A stretch of 34,135 nt of DNA, taken from positions 1-34,135 of the forward strand of contig CAITYU010000173.1 of assembly GCA_903896675.1 (NCBI GenBank). Reading direction: 5' to 3'. A program made the translations under genes and the position numbers. Below are positions 26,151 to 34,135 of this stretch, piece after piece. The notes beneath the pieces were generated by a model. That model saw only the letters and a list, made by a program, of their open reading frames with translations, was not told the DNA's origin and did not search any database. How positions within the stretch are numbered: the first letter of the stretch is position 1; each line of letters starts with the position of its first letter. The DNA is from an uncultured Planctomycetaceae bacterium. GTDB taxonomy: Bacteria; Planctomycetota; Planctomycetia; Planctomycetales; Planctomycetaceae.

Positions 26151-26645
26151 CTACTGCATCTGGTTCAGGAATTGAAATCGTACATCGCTGTTGTAATGCT
26201 GATTGTATGAGTTCCACAGGTGCTGGTTGACAGAAGTCCCCGCAGCCCCTGCTGGAATCGTCGGGGACGTCGGCTGCCACGATGAAGCCGCAGATGACGC
26301 CGCCGAAAATCCCTGTCCCAGACCACTGACCACCGCTGCCAGTGTCTGCAACCGCCTGATCCGCTGATCCGCCGCCTGCTGCACAGTGATCCCCTTACGG
26401 TCTGCCTCCCGAACGTCCTTCTCATAAGTCCGCTCCACACGCCTCGTCTGCAGCCGATTCAATGGCCTGTTGGCAGGATTGTACACATGCTGCAGATGCC
26501 GTGGCACAACTGAGGATGTGGCTGACGAGTTACCACTCGAGCGACTGGCTGCTGCTCGTCGACCAAACAACTGGGCATCAGCGGTGCTGCACACACAAAC
26601 GGTCAGAATCAGAGCAGCAGCCTGAGCTGTTACGTTTCGAAACAT
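26151..26645 (-). CDS. Small secreted protein of unknown function
   Basis: I do not recognise this 164-residue protein. It starts with a clear signal peptide (MFRNVTAQAAALILTVCVCS, cleavage likely after ADA), followed by a serine-rich segment. Next is a basic helical region around 58-100 (RLQTRRVERTYEKDVREADR, then KGITVQQAADQRIRRLQTLA). A low-complexity Gly/Ala/Ser/Pro stretch follows, and the end is Asn/Gln-rich (NQHLWNSYNQHYNSD). The ATG at 26645 has AAGGAG 8 bases upstream, one of the best ribosome sites in the window. It lies 65 bases after the large PPC gene and ends with a strong terminator, so the two may be cotranscribed. Confidence 0.8.
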   Translation of the reverse strand: MFRNVTAQAAALILTVCVCSTADAQLFGRRAAASRSSGNSSATSSVVPRHLQHVYNPANRPLNRLQTRRVERTYEKDVREADRKGITVQQAADQRIRRLQTLAAVVSGLGQGFSAASSAASSWQPTSPTIPAGAAGTSVNQHLWNSYNQHYNSDVRFQFLNQMQ

Positions 26646-26710
26646 GGTCAGTTCTCCTTCATTACAGAAATTCAGCGAAAGGTGTTATTCAGCACACAGG
26701 AAATTCAATC

Positions 26711-29341
26711 TCACACCGCTGCAGGCGTTGCCGACAGAGTGTACGGCGACGCCAGACCACTCGATGTCCGGAAAACTCGCAGGTAGTATGTCCCAGCCGA
26801 AAGTGAAGTCAGCGACAGACGTCGAACGCCGGAGCGATTCGTTGTACCAAACGCTGGAGTACTGTCCTGCAGTACATTGCCCCACGCGTCACACAACTGC
26901 ACGTGAGTCACAATGTCGCAGCGATTCAGAACACCCCGCCCATTTCTCCAGTTGCTCATCGTCAGCTCCACGGACAGCGACGACGAATCACTGAGATTCA
27001 ATACAAACCAGTCATCGCTTTCTGACGATGACAGACTGCCGGTCACACTGGTCGCTGCACCCGTTCGCATCGTCCCGAATGCTGACGCCGACCAGCGCGA
27101 ATCATTCGGCTCAGAATCGGATCCCACAATCACCGGTGGTGCCACCGGACCGGAAGCGGTAAACAGGGTAGACAATCGGTAGCTGGACGACGAACTGCCA
27201 AAACCGTAAACGCGGACATAATAGTCACCCGCAGACAATCCATTCAGTACCACCCCATCATCTGCGCTGCTGAACCTGTATGAGCCACCAAGAATCAGGC
27301 CATTCCTGTCCCGCACCTGCAGATCAAGGTCGGTCGACAATCCGGAAAGGTCAACCCGCAGGGAACCACCAGAGCTCAGGGTGACTCGATACCAGTCCTC
27401 CTGATCACTGCCCGCCACGCTTCCATAGACCACGTTCGCCACACCTGAAGTCAGCACCCCTGCGCTGCCGGCTGCCTGCAGACTGCTGTTCGGCTCCACA
27501 TCCCCACTCAATACAGGTGGTGTCACCGGTGGAGTTACCGGTGGAGTTACCGGTGGTGTCACCGGCGGAGTCACCGGCGGAGTCACCGGCGGAGTCACCG
27601 GCGGAGTCACCGGCGGTGTCACCGGTGGTGTCACCGGAACATCAGCTGACTGAGGCGTTGCACGCAGGGTATAGGGAGATGTCATCCCGGTACGAGTCCT
27701 GAACACTCGCAGATAGTAGGTGCCGGCCGCGAGGAAATTGATGTCGAAACGTCGCCCTCCGGTCCGATGAGTCGTACCAAACGCCGGGGTACTGTCTCGC
27801 AGTACAATGCCGCTGGCATCACACAGCTGCACGTTCGTCACGATGTCGCAGCGATTCAGGACACCACGTCCATCCCGCCAGTTGTCCATCATCAGCTCCA
27901 CTGACATCGACGACGCTTCTGTCAGAGACAGCTCAAACCAGTCATTGCTGTCAGTTGTCGTCAGACTTCCGGTCACACTGGTTGCTGAACCCGCCAGCAT
28001 CGTCCCGAACTGTGACGCCGCCAGTCGGGAATTGTTGGGTTCCGTATCTGATCCGATGATCACCGGAGGCAAAGTCACTTCCTGTACAGCGGCCGAAATC
28101 CGATAGGCCCTGTTGGTCGTACTGATGCTCACGTTCTGCAGATCCACCCCACTGGAATTGACCAGTGTGACCTTCAGCTCACCCGCAGTCGACTGCACTC
28201 GCAGGTAATAGGTGCCTGCCGCCAGATTACTGATGGACCGTGTTGCCGGAAGAGCCGTCGTTCCTGACAACTCCAGTGAACCGCTCCACCTGCTCGTTGT
28301 CTGGAACCGATACCAGTCCACATCGCCGGACGGCAGCGTTCCATCGATGACGATGCTGGCTCCGGACGTCGCCGTTCCCAGATCTGCTGCTGACCACTGA
28401 CTGTTGTTCGGCTCAATATCAAATGTGCTGGAGGAACCTCCGGTCGTTGCCAGAGTCGACAGGCGATAAGCGGATGCGGCCCCGTCAAAACGCTTGATGC
28501 GTACGAAGTAGTCGCCGGCAGACAGCTCGCTCAGCTGGATCTGCTCATTATCGCTGCCACCGAAAGCGGACGTCCCCAGAACAAAACCGCTGCTGTCCTC
28601 AACCGAAATGTCGAGGTCGCCGGACAGACCCGTCAGATCGATCTGCAGCGAACCGCTCGCTCCCACCGGAACACGGTACCAGTCCTCCTGATCACTGCCT
28701 GTCAGGCTGCCGTTGACCACGGTCGCCACACCCGGAGTCATGGTACCCACACTGCCGGCCATCAGACGGCTGCCATTGGGCTCAACGTCTCCGGTGAGCG
28801 ATGGGGGAGCTGGGGGATATTCAGAATCCTCGGAAATCGTTCCGCTGAAGACAGCAGTATACTGGCTGCGGGCTGTTGTAGTGCCTTTGTAGATGCGAAT
28901 GTAGTAGGTACCAGCCGGCAATGACGGCAGCGAGACCAGCTCAGAGGCCATGCCCGTTCGCAAACCCGATGCCAGAACTCGACCACTGGAATTCTGAAAC
29001 TGAATATTCAGATTGCTGGTCATTCCGTTCATCACGAGGCGACCGTTCGTCACATCATCTTCCAGCTCCAGCATGAAAAAGTCCTGCGTATCGGCCCCTC
29101 CGATGAAGCCCCCCATGCGACTGTACACATCATCCGTCGCAGTACCACTGACATCCAGCTCGTTCGCCTCCAGTCGTGAATTGTTGCCCTCAGACTCAAG
29201 GAATCCGCTGATCACCGCCGTCATCAACTGCCGCGACTCCAGTCCATCACCAGACCGGTAAAGCCGCTTCGCCGAAGAACGTCGGCGCGGACCGCCACAC
29301 AGACTCCTGAACGCCTGACAGAGTTCGCTGATCGACTTCAT
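26711..29341 (-). CDS. Large exported PPC-repeat protein with a VTPP linker and LEPR-XLL-like N-terminus
   Basis: This 876-residue protein contains about six PPC-type beta modules. The N-terminal region (PRRRSSAKRLYRSGDG, then LESRQLMT) matches that of the 24047-25714 paralogue. Modules alternate between two kinds: one with DQEDWYRV and SAGDYFVRI or SAGDYYVRV, and one with SNDWFELS or SDDWFVLN plus a NRCDIVT.VQLCD segment holding two cysteines. A ten-unit VTPP linker (about residues 569-608) separates the first four modules from a second copy of the two kinds. No enzymatic domain is visible, so a structural or adhesive surface role is inferred. ATG 29341 has AGGAG 8 bases upstream. Confidence 0.85.
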   Translation of the reverse strand: MKSISELCQAFRSLCGGPRRRSSAKRLYRSGDGLESRQLMTAVISGFLESEGNNSRLEANELDVSGTATDDVYSRMGGFIGGADTQDFFMLELEDDVTNGRLVMNGMTSNLNIQFQNSSGRVLASGLRTGMASELVSLPSLPAGTYYIRIYKGTTTARSQYTAVFSGTISEDSEYPPAPPSLTGDVEPNGSRLMAGSVGTMTPGVATVVNGSLTGSDQEDWYRVPVGASGSLQIDLTGLSGDLDISVEDSSGFVLGTSAFGGSDNEQIQLSELSAGDYFVRIKRFDGAASAYRLSTLATTGGSSSTFDIEPNNSQWSAADLGTATSGASIVIDGTLPSGDVDWYRFQTTSRWSGSLELSGTTALPATRSISNLAAGTYYLRVQSTAGELKVTLVNSSGVDLQNVSISTTNRAYRISAAVQEVTLPPVIIGSDTEPNNSRLAASQFGTMLAGSATSVTGSLTTTDSNDWFELSLTEASSMSVELMMDNWRDGRGVLNRCDIVTNVQLCDASGIVLRDSTPAFGTTHRTGGRRFDINFLAAGTYYLRVFRTRTGMTSPYTLRATPQSADVPVTPPVTPPVTPPVTPPVTPPVTPPVTPPVTPPVTPPVTPPVLSGDVEPNSSLQAAGSAGVLTSGVANVVYGSVAGSDQEDWYRVTLSSGGSLRVDLSGLSTDLDLQVRDRNGLILGGSYRFSSADDGVVLNGLSAGDYYVRVYGFGSSSSSYRLSTLFTASGPVAPPVIVGSDSEPNDSRWSASAFGTMRTGAATSVTGSLSSSESDDWFVLNLSDSSSLSVELTMSNWRNGRGVLNRCDIVTHVQLCDAWGNVLQDSTPAFGTTNRSGVRRLSLTSLSAGTYYLRVFRTSSGLASPYTLSATPAAV
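27516..27635 (-). repeat. Ten tandem 12-base units coding for VTPP
   Basis: The 120-base tract divides exactly into ten in-frame 12-mers of the form GGNGGNGTNACC on the plus strand (read VTPP on the coding strand). Four central units are identical (GGCGGAGTCACC), while the outer units differ only at synonymous positions. The pattern fits growth by slippage or unequal exchange while the reading frame is kept. Confidence 0.95.
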
Positions 29342-29674
29342 CTGAATGCTCCTGTAACTTACTCAATGACCTCCGGCCAGCCCCTTCGCTGCCGTCTCCC
29401 ACATCCCCTTAGTCCACTGCACTCCTCATGTGACAGCGAATTTCAAAGTTTTCTGAAAAGCGTCTCAATACCCGGCAATCCCACCTGTGCTGAACGTGAA
29501 AGAACATCTGAAAGTCACCTGGTACATCCCATCGCATCGTCGTACAGGCTGCTGTACAGCGATTCCCACTAGTGACATTGCTCCCTGCCTGCAGGCATGC
29601 AGATGCAACACCCAATTCAATACGGCATACTTCGCACTGACATCCAGACTGAGGCAAACGCTGCGGAGACGGAG
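29342..29674. promoter_or_regulatory. Divergent region between the large PPC gene and the truncated kinase
   Basis: This should hold the promoter of the large PPC gene. A perfect palindrome (GTACAG, 4-base spacer, CTGTAC) lies at 29542-29557 and could be a binding site for a dimeric regulator or a leader hairpin for the kinase fragment. Which, if either, is not clear. No other feature was recognised. Confidence 0.3.
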
Positions 29675-30277
29675 ATGAGCACAACCGCTGAGGATGATTT
29701 CAGCAATCATTCAGCAGACGACATACACCTCACACCTGCTCCCGTGGGGTCCCACCGGCTCGCCCATTCAATATCACCGCAGAACCTCGGAATCCCCGTT
29801 CCCGGAACACCAGCCGCACTGAATTACTCCCAACCAGAACACTGGCCGGAAATCCCCGGATATGTCATTCACGAGCATCTTGGTGAAGGCGGATTCGGCC
29901 GTGTCTACCGGGCCCACTCAATACGCCTCGATGCAACCGTGGCAGTCAAGGTCCTGCGGCACGTCGCTGACGCCTCAGACGACGTCACATCCCGTTTCAC
30001 GCAGGAGGTCTCCGCCGCTGCTCGAAACCGTCACCCGAACGTCGTACAGGTGCTCGACTCAGACACAATCTACTCTGCCGGAGTCCCGGATTTCTGCTAT
30101 CTGGTTACCGAGTATCTGCCAGGTGGGACACTGCAGGACGGGCTGCAACGGCACCCCGGAAAGTCGGCTGACTGCGAAAATCTGCGCGACGGTGTCCGCA
30201 TGCTTCGGGAAATCTGCAGCAGAAACACCCCAGACCATGGCAGAACAGCCATCCCGGCGCGTTTTCAAAAGGGCTGA
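29675..30277 (+). pseudogene. Truncated Ser/Thr protein kinase, N-lobe only
   Basis: This 200-residue frame encodes the start of a Hanks-type kinase: a low-complexity N-terminal part, then WPEIPGYVIHEHLGEGGFGRV with the glycine-rich loop near residues 70-77. The ATP lysine is at 92 (VAVKVL), followed by RNRHPNVVQVLD and LVTEYLPGGTLQDGLQ. It matches the full kinase at 30509 segment by segment until about REICS, then ends after 18 unrelated residues. The catalytic HRD loop, DFG and the whole C-lobe are missing, so it cannot be an active kinase. ATG 29675 has GGAG 6 bases upstream. It is most simply a decayed tandem copy. Confidence 0.75.
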
Positions 30278-30508
30278 TGCACCCGAAATGGACAGACTCC
30301 TCGGCAACTGTCCACAACTCCGACAGGATCTGACGGAATTCCTCAATCCCTGAGTGCTGTCACTCCCCATCAAATTTTTTTATTTTTTTGTCACAGCATT
30401 CCGGTCCTGTCATAGCAGAGCCAGCGGAGGCTCTGCCGACCACAAAGGCCACGACCCGCCGCCCCCTTAACCCGGCTCACCTGAACACCAGACACAGCAG
30501 GCTTCCAG
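30278..30508. other. Junction region between the truncated and full kinase genes
   Basis: An overlapping small frame (30237-30353) reads MDRLLGNCPQLRQDLTEFLN at its end, and could be a scrap of another gene joined by deletion. A T-rich block (30376-30392, two runs of seven T) lies between TGCTGT (30356-30361) and ACAGCA (30396-30401), a possible weak terminator. Otherwise nothing was recognised. Confidence 0.35.
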
Positions 30509-33500
30509 ATGGCAAATCAGGATCCTTCAAATTTCTCAGACAGCGACGATTCCGCCGACAAATTCGCATCGTCGTCCAGTCCACCCCCGGCTCCCCATGG
30601 TCGCAGACAACCGGTCACTGATGACAGTCGGCCACATGCCGCCGATCTGTCCCGGTCAGCCCCACCCGCATGGCCCGAATCACCCCCCGTGGACGACCCC
30701 GAAAATCCCCTCTCGTGGCCCGAAATTGAAGGTTACGTCATCCTTCAGTACCTCGGTGGAGGCGGATTCGGCAGCGTGTATCGCGCTCACTCCGCCAGAC
30801 TCGACGCCACTGTCGCCCTCAAAGTCCTGAAACCCGACGTCCTGCAGAAACCCGATGTCGTCAGACGCTTCGCTCAGGAAGTCCGCACCGCCGCCAGAAA
30901 TCGACACCTCCACGTTGTGCAGGTCCTCGATACAGGCATCGTGAACAGCGGCCACGGACTCCCATCTCACTACCTCGTGACTGAATACCTCTCCGGAGGT
31001 AACTTCCAGGATTGGCTGCGAGCCCACCCACGCACAAAAGCTACGGATCCCAGCCTGCGAGTCTCCGTGGAAAAACTGGTGCAGATCTGCAAAGGGCTGG
31101 AATACCTGCACCAGTCAGGCATCCTGCACCGGGATATCAAGCCTGAAAATATCCTGCTGGACGAACAGGGCAACCCCAAACTGGGTGACTTCGGACTTGC
31201 CGGCGTTTTCAATGAAGCACTCGCCAGTGATCGCAGCGGAAACATCTCCGTTCCCTCACTCGACCTGTCAGGTGACACCGGAATCTCCAGACTGACCGTC
31301 ACCGGAGAAGTTTTCGGCACCCTCGCCTATATGGCCCCCGAACTGCTCCTCGGCGTTCAGAATGCCACACCCGCGTCAGATCAGTATTCCATCGGCGTCA
31401 TGCTCTACATGATCCTCTGTGACCTCAGGCCCTTCCAGAAACATCCGCGCGATGCTGCCGAAAGAGATCGCATCAGGGACCTGGTCATCAGCCTGCGAAA
31501 ACGTGAATTGCCGGCCCCTGTCGAACCACCCAGCTCACGCGGACCACTGCACGTACGCGGTCTGGAATTCATCTGCCTCAAATGCCTCCGACCAGACCCC
31601 GCGATCCGCTATCGATCCATCGGCGATCTCCGCAGCGATCTCGAAAAATGGCTCGATGGCCAGGCTGTCGGTGAAGGCTGGGCTACCAGAGTCTGGAACG
31701 AACAGATCTACCTGCCCGTTAAAGCCAGACCCTTCCGCACCCTGCTGATGGTGTCCTCAGTACTGGCCTTCGGACTGCTGCTGCTGTTCAATCGGCAGCT
31801 GCAGGAAAAAAACTCGCAGCTGGAGTCAGAACAGCAGAAAGTCACACAACTGAATGAGCAGTTGAGTGTTTCAAATACGGACCTGACGAACGCCAACTCA
31901 GACCTAGCAGCCAGCCGCAAAACACTGCAGGAACGCCTTGTCAATACCTTAATCAGCGCCGGACAGACAGCCGCTGATGCCGGTGAAAATGGCCAAGCCG
32001 CCCTCGCATGGGCCAACGCATGGCAGGCAATCGAAAATGACCCCGACAAAATTCCCGCACCCAGTGAACTGCAAACCCACAGAGTCCGCGTCCAGACCGC
32101 ATTTAATCGCTCTCCAGCCCTCCTCAGATTCCTCCCGGGAACTCGCGAAACCCAATCTGTACTGGCCGCTCAAACTTCCACAAATGGACAACTCACGGCC
32201 GTGCTCTTCAATGGTACAGCACGATTCTTCGATCCCCGATCAGGGGCCATCCTCGCCAACGCCGGCCCGGCAAACGTGGCCGGCAGAATCGCTGCCTTCA
32301 CGATGGATCCCGCCGGAAAACGCTTCGCTTCACTCGCCGTACCCCGAGGCTTCGGACTCACTCTGGAAGTCTTTAACACCTCGGACGGCAGCAGAATCGC
32401 CAGCAGAAAACTGCCAATGGCTGCTGAACAGTCAGGACTGCCCATCGCACTCCAGATCTCACCCGATGCTCAGGTCCTCGCTCTCGGTTACAAAACAGGA
32501 CTCCTGGAGCTGCTCCGCACCGACACGCTTGAAGAAATCCACGCCGTGGAAGCACCAACCGGCATCACTGCGCTCAGATTCTCACACGACGGTGCAACAC
32601 TGTTCGCCACCGCCACCAACCCGGACACAAAGTCCTCCGACGCCACTGCATGGCAGACGACAGAGCTCAGGACACTCTGGACGGCTCCTGTGCCCAACCC
32701 TGATCTGTACTCGATCCTGCGAGTCAGCCCGGATGCGCAGGCACTGCTGCTTGCTTCTGCCACAGGTTCCCACGTTGTACTCGATACCACGTCCGGAACT
32801 GTCATCGGCACACCACGCAGTTCCGTATTGAAAGAAGCTGCGATCGATGAGTTCGGCAGACAACTGGCAGCCGCAGAATTCGCACCGGATGGCTCGTACT
32901 TCGTCACCGCCGCCGGCAGTCTTCCAGTGCAATGCTGGAAAACAAAAACCGGATTCCCGGAAGGTGCCGGCATCCGTGTGACAGGGCAGGTCACTGCCAT
33001 CAGCTTCCGACCCGACGGAAATCTCCTCGCAGTCTCCGACTCCACAGGACTGTGCAGCCTCTGGAACACCCCCGCCGGCAGCAATGCTGCCCTGAATATC
33101 CGACTTCCGAACGCCGCCACGACGCTGCACTTCATACCACAGTCCGAAGAACTGTTCGTCGCAGATTCTGCCGGAAACGCCACGATCTGGAAGCTGCCCC
33201 CGCCGCATGCCTTCACGCCACTTGCCAGCGACGCTGTCTGCACCAGACTCAGTGCCAGCCAGAAATGGCTGGCCGTCACGCAACCGGATCACTCAGTCCG
33301 GATCGCCAACACTGCACAGGAGACAGCGTCCGAGTTTCGGTTCACACCTGCAGAACCTGTTCATCTGCTTGAGTTTTCGCCGCAGGACAATCGCCTTGCA
33401 CTGGCGGGGTATACTCCGCAGCAGGGGGGCAGCATCGTATTGGTTGATCTCCAAAGTCAAAAACCAACCGGTGATGTGCTCCACTTCGACGGCTGGCCCA

Positions 33501-34135
33501 TGCAGGCAAGTTTCAGTCCCGATGGGCAATGGCTGGCCATCCATGTGCTGCGGCCTCAGGGGAATCAATTGCAACTGCTGAACACCACTGCACAACAACT
33601 CCACCTCATCGACCTCGATCGACCCGATGTGGTCCTTTGGCAGACAAACGGCACACCGCAACTGTATGCCGGTTGCAGAAATGGAAAACTCTATCAGATC
33701 AATCTGCCGGACCTGCAGCCGCAGGCGCTCACCGTCACCAATGATCGGCAGACTTTCGCCAGCATGACGCTCAACAGTAATGGCACGATCCTCGCGCTCA
33801 ACAACCGTGACGATGTCAGTCTCTGGGACACTCGCACATGGCAGCTGGTGGGAAAGAGAATCAACTACCCGGCCGACGTCGAAGGTATCGCCTTCACGCA
33901 ACACAGACCAGGGCTCATCCCCGATTCCCTGATTCTTGCCGTCTGGCTGGCAGATGGAACTGTCGATGTCCTGCAGCCGCAATCTGGACAGCCACAGCAG
34001 CCGTGGCAGGTCATCTCCTCCATCCGCGCCAGCACCACTCATCTTGTTGACTGCGCATTCAGCCCCGATAACGCACTCCTCGCAACCATCGACGAATCCG
34101 CCAAAGTCAGACTCTGGGATCCACGCTCCGGCCTC
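30509..34135 (+). CDS. Membrane Ser/Thr protein kinase fused to a WD40-like propeller, C-terminus cut
   Basis: The frame is open for 1209 codons to the window end. A Pro/Ser-rich N-terminus (1-70) precedes a complete Hanks-type kinase: glycine loop [13 protein letters not shown] lysine K105, HRDIKPEN (207-214), DFG (227-229) and the YMAPELL activation-segment end. One membrane helix follows (about 408-428, [16 protein letters not shown]), then a coiled coil ([20 protein letters not shown]). From about 520 a long beta-propeller region carries repeated motifs such as [38 protein letters not shown] and [12 protein letters not shown]. Kinase inside and propeller outside is the expected topology. 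This layout is common in planctomycetes; ligands are unknown. ATG 30509 was picked by domain position. Confidence 0.9.
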   Translation, partial: MANQDPSNFSDSDDSADKFASSSSPPPAPHGRRQPVTDDSRPHAADLSRSAPPAWPESPPVDDPENPLSWPEIEGYVILQYLGGGGFGSVYRAHSARLDATVALKVLKPDVLQKPDVVRRFAQEVRTAARNRHLHVVQVLDTGIVNSGHGLPSHYLVTEYLSGGNFQDWLRAHPRTKATDPSLRVSVEKLVQICKGLEYLHQSGILHRDIKPENILLDEQGNPKLGDFGLAGVFNEALASDRSGNISVPSLDLSGDTGISRLTVTGEVFGTLAYMAPELLLGVQNATPASDQYSIGVMLYMILCDLRPFQKHPRDAAERDRIRDLVISLRKRELPAPVEPPSSRGPLHVRGLEFICLKCLRPDPAIRYRSIGDLRSDLEKWLDGQAVGEGWATRVWNEQIYLPVKARPFRTLLMVSSVLAFGLLLLFNRQLQEKNSQLESEQQKVTQLNEQLSVSNTDLTNANSDLAASRKTLQERLVNTLISAGQTAADAGENGQAALAWANAWQAIENDPDKIPAPSELQTHRVRVQTAFNRSPALLRFLPGTRETQSVLAAQTSTNGQLTAVLFNGTARFFDPRSGAILANAGPANVAGRIAAFTMDPAGKRFASLAVPRGFGLTLEVFNTSDGSRIASRKLPMAAEQSGLPIALQISPDAQVLALGYKTGLLELLRTDTLEEIHAVEAPTGITALRFSHDGATLFATATNPDTKSSDATAWQTTELRTLWTAPVPNPDLYSILRVSPDAQALLLASATGSHVVLDTTSGTVIGTPRSSVLKEAAIDEFGRQLAAAEFAPDGSYFVTAAGSLPVQCWKTKTGFPEGAGIRVTGQVTAISFRPDGNLLAVSDSTGLCSLWNTPAGSNAALNIRLPNAATTLHFIPQSEELFVADSAGNATIWKLPPPHAFTPLASDAVCTRLSASQKWLAVTQPDHSVRIANTAQETASEFRFTPAEPVHLLEFSPQDNRLALAGYTPQQGGSIVLVDLQSQKPTGDVLHFDGWPMQASFSPDGQWLAIHVLRPQGNQLQLLNTTAQQLHLIDLDRPDVVLWQTNGTPQLYAGCRNGKLYQINLPDLQPQALTVTNDRQTFASMTLNSNGTILALNNRDDVSLWDTRTWQLVGKRINYPADVEGIAFTQHRPGLIPDSLILAVWLADGTVDVLQPQSGQPQQPWQVISSIRASTTHLVDCAFSPDNALLATIDESAKVRLWDPRSGL

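Noticed and set aside
27516-27635. CRISPR or intergenic satellite
   Set aside because: The 12-base tract is fully inside a coding frame and encodes a VTPP linker.
30237-30353. Independent small gene of 38 residues between the two kinases
   Set aside because: No ribosome site is seen and it overlaps the truncated kinase in another frame; it is more likely a gene scrap at the deletion junction.

Overview
The window looks like chromosome from a Planctomycetota bacterium, probably a Planctomycetaceae-type lineage. The evidence is family content and style, not a database match. There are two secreted PPC-repeat proteins whose N-terminus resembles the planctomycete LEPR-XLL motif, a Ser/Thr kinase fused to a large beta-propeller, a FloA flotillin, a DUF885 peptidase, and dispersed intergenic palindromic repeats that translate into spurious peptides. 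No phage, insertion sequence or CRISPR locus was recognised.

Layout. Bases 1-774 (minus) carry trpC, cut by the window edge just before its C-terminus and using a TTG start. Bases 922-3886 (plus) carry a CPBP intramembrane protease and a secreted DUF885 metallopeptidase. A repeat-rich gap follows (about 4028-4254). Bases 4799-6475 (minus) encode a PAS-GAF-receiver protein. Bases 6628-12951 (minus) form a compact block transcribed from right to left: an NtrC-type sigma-54 activator, a glycosyltransferase, priA (4-base overlap) and a PLP decarboxylase. A second repeat array (13247-13640) runs into the stop codon of thiC (13636-15456, minus). folC diverges from thiC at 15789 and is followed by a NIPSNAP-family exported protein and floA. 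A minus-strand coiled-coil protein (19239-20156) has an exactly phased heptamer array starting at its stop codon. serC, a nucleoside phosphorylase-family gene and ispH form a plus-strand run (20697-23542). A tRNA-His(GTG) follows, with its own promoter and terminator-like hairpin.

From 24047 to 29341 (minus) lies an extracellular-protein region: a 555-residue PPC protein, a third repeat locus, a small secreted protein with a strong intrinsic terminator, and an 876-residue PPC protein with a ten-unit VTPP linker. The right end holds a truncated kinase (29675-30277) and a full kinase-propeller gene (30509 onward, cut by the window end). The two kinases are related and look like a tandem duplication with decay of the first copy.

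The housekeeping genes (trpC, priA, thiC, folC, serC, ispH) are ordinary. The less-explained signals are the repeat families placed at 3' ends of genes, a serC leader with two mutually exclusive hairpins, and the PPC/LEPR-like exported proteins. I found no clear undescribed defence or biosynthetic system.
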